The position numbers and the translations under genes are program-made. From NCBI GenBank assembly GCA_013365325.1, contig JABVXV010000032.1:62001-126000 (forward strand): DNA of 64,000 nt, read 5' to 3'. The notes under the pieces were generated by a model that did not search any database, was not told the origin of the DNA, and saw nothing but the letters and a program-made list of their open reading frames with translations. The stretch comes from Dipetalonema caudispina (taxonomy: Eukaryota; Nematoda; Chromadorea; Rhabditida; Onchocercidae). Shown in pieces: positions 63,893 through 64,000 of the stretch. Numbering within the stretch: the stretch's first letter is position 1; every line of letters begins with the position of its first letter.

Positions 63893-64000
63893 GTATATAC
63901 AAATAGCGTATCAATGAGGGCATATGAATTTTTGCGAAGGAGTTGAATATATGCTAGTTTTAGGTGAAAATGGAATGGAATACTTCAAATGTTCCCTAAA

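Overview
The window looks like nuclear DNA of a parasitic nematode, most likely a filarial or other spirurid worm. The evidence is AT-rich DNA, genes cut into many exons by introns mostly of 100-500 bases, 'tttcag/ttgcag' acceptors directly upstream of start codons (the sign of spliced-leader trans-splicing), and proteins whose closest relatives by motif are nematode or general animal families. The species assignment is inference. All gene models were built by hand from splice sites, reading phase and family similarity.

Layout. Bases 1-335 (+) hold the open tail of a possible membrane protein cut by the window edge. At 4290-11320 (+) is a 21-exon peroxidasin-like gene: signal peptide, two Ig domains, heme peroxidase, VWC, and no LRRs. 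From 12863 to 33947 four conserved genes lie on the minus strand. In transcription order they are GAR1 (H/ACA snoRNP protein), vha-11 (V-ATPase subunit C), the UFM1 protease odr-8/UFSP2, and bicd-1 (Bicaudal-D dynein adaptor). At 34753-38587 (+), divergent from GAR1, is chat-1/CDC50, the P4-flippase beta subunit. At 40286-42768 (-) is a two-exon gene I do not recognise. Around 47480-48760 (+) is a decayed Ty3/gypsy-type polymerase. At 51184-54737 (-) is a single-pass CUB + LDLa receptor-like gene. At 60793-61855 (-) is a second two-exon gene I do not recognise. At 63833 (+) a possible secreted-protein gene begins and runs off the window.

The named genes are mostly housekeeping (acidification, flippase, UFMylation, pseudouridylation RNP, dynein transport) plus two matrix or cell-surface proteins. 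I see no evidence that they form one pathway. The minus-strand run GAR1 - vha-11 - odr-8 - bicd-1 could be partly polycistronic, but the gaps of about 1 kb or more leave this open.

The most interesting signals are: (1) a peroxidasin without LRRs whose distal heme-linking Asp is Ala; (2) three introns that need GC-AG splicing, two of them in chat-1; (3) three long, almost perfect inverted duplications (26, 40 and 36-55 bp arms), one inside the dead reverse transcriptase. I found no CRISPR array, tRNA, rRNA or convincing novel multi-gene system.
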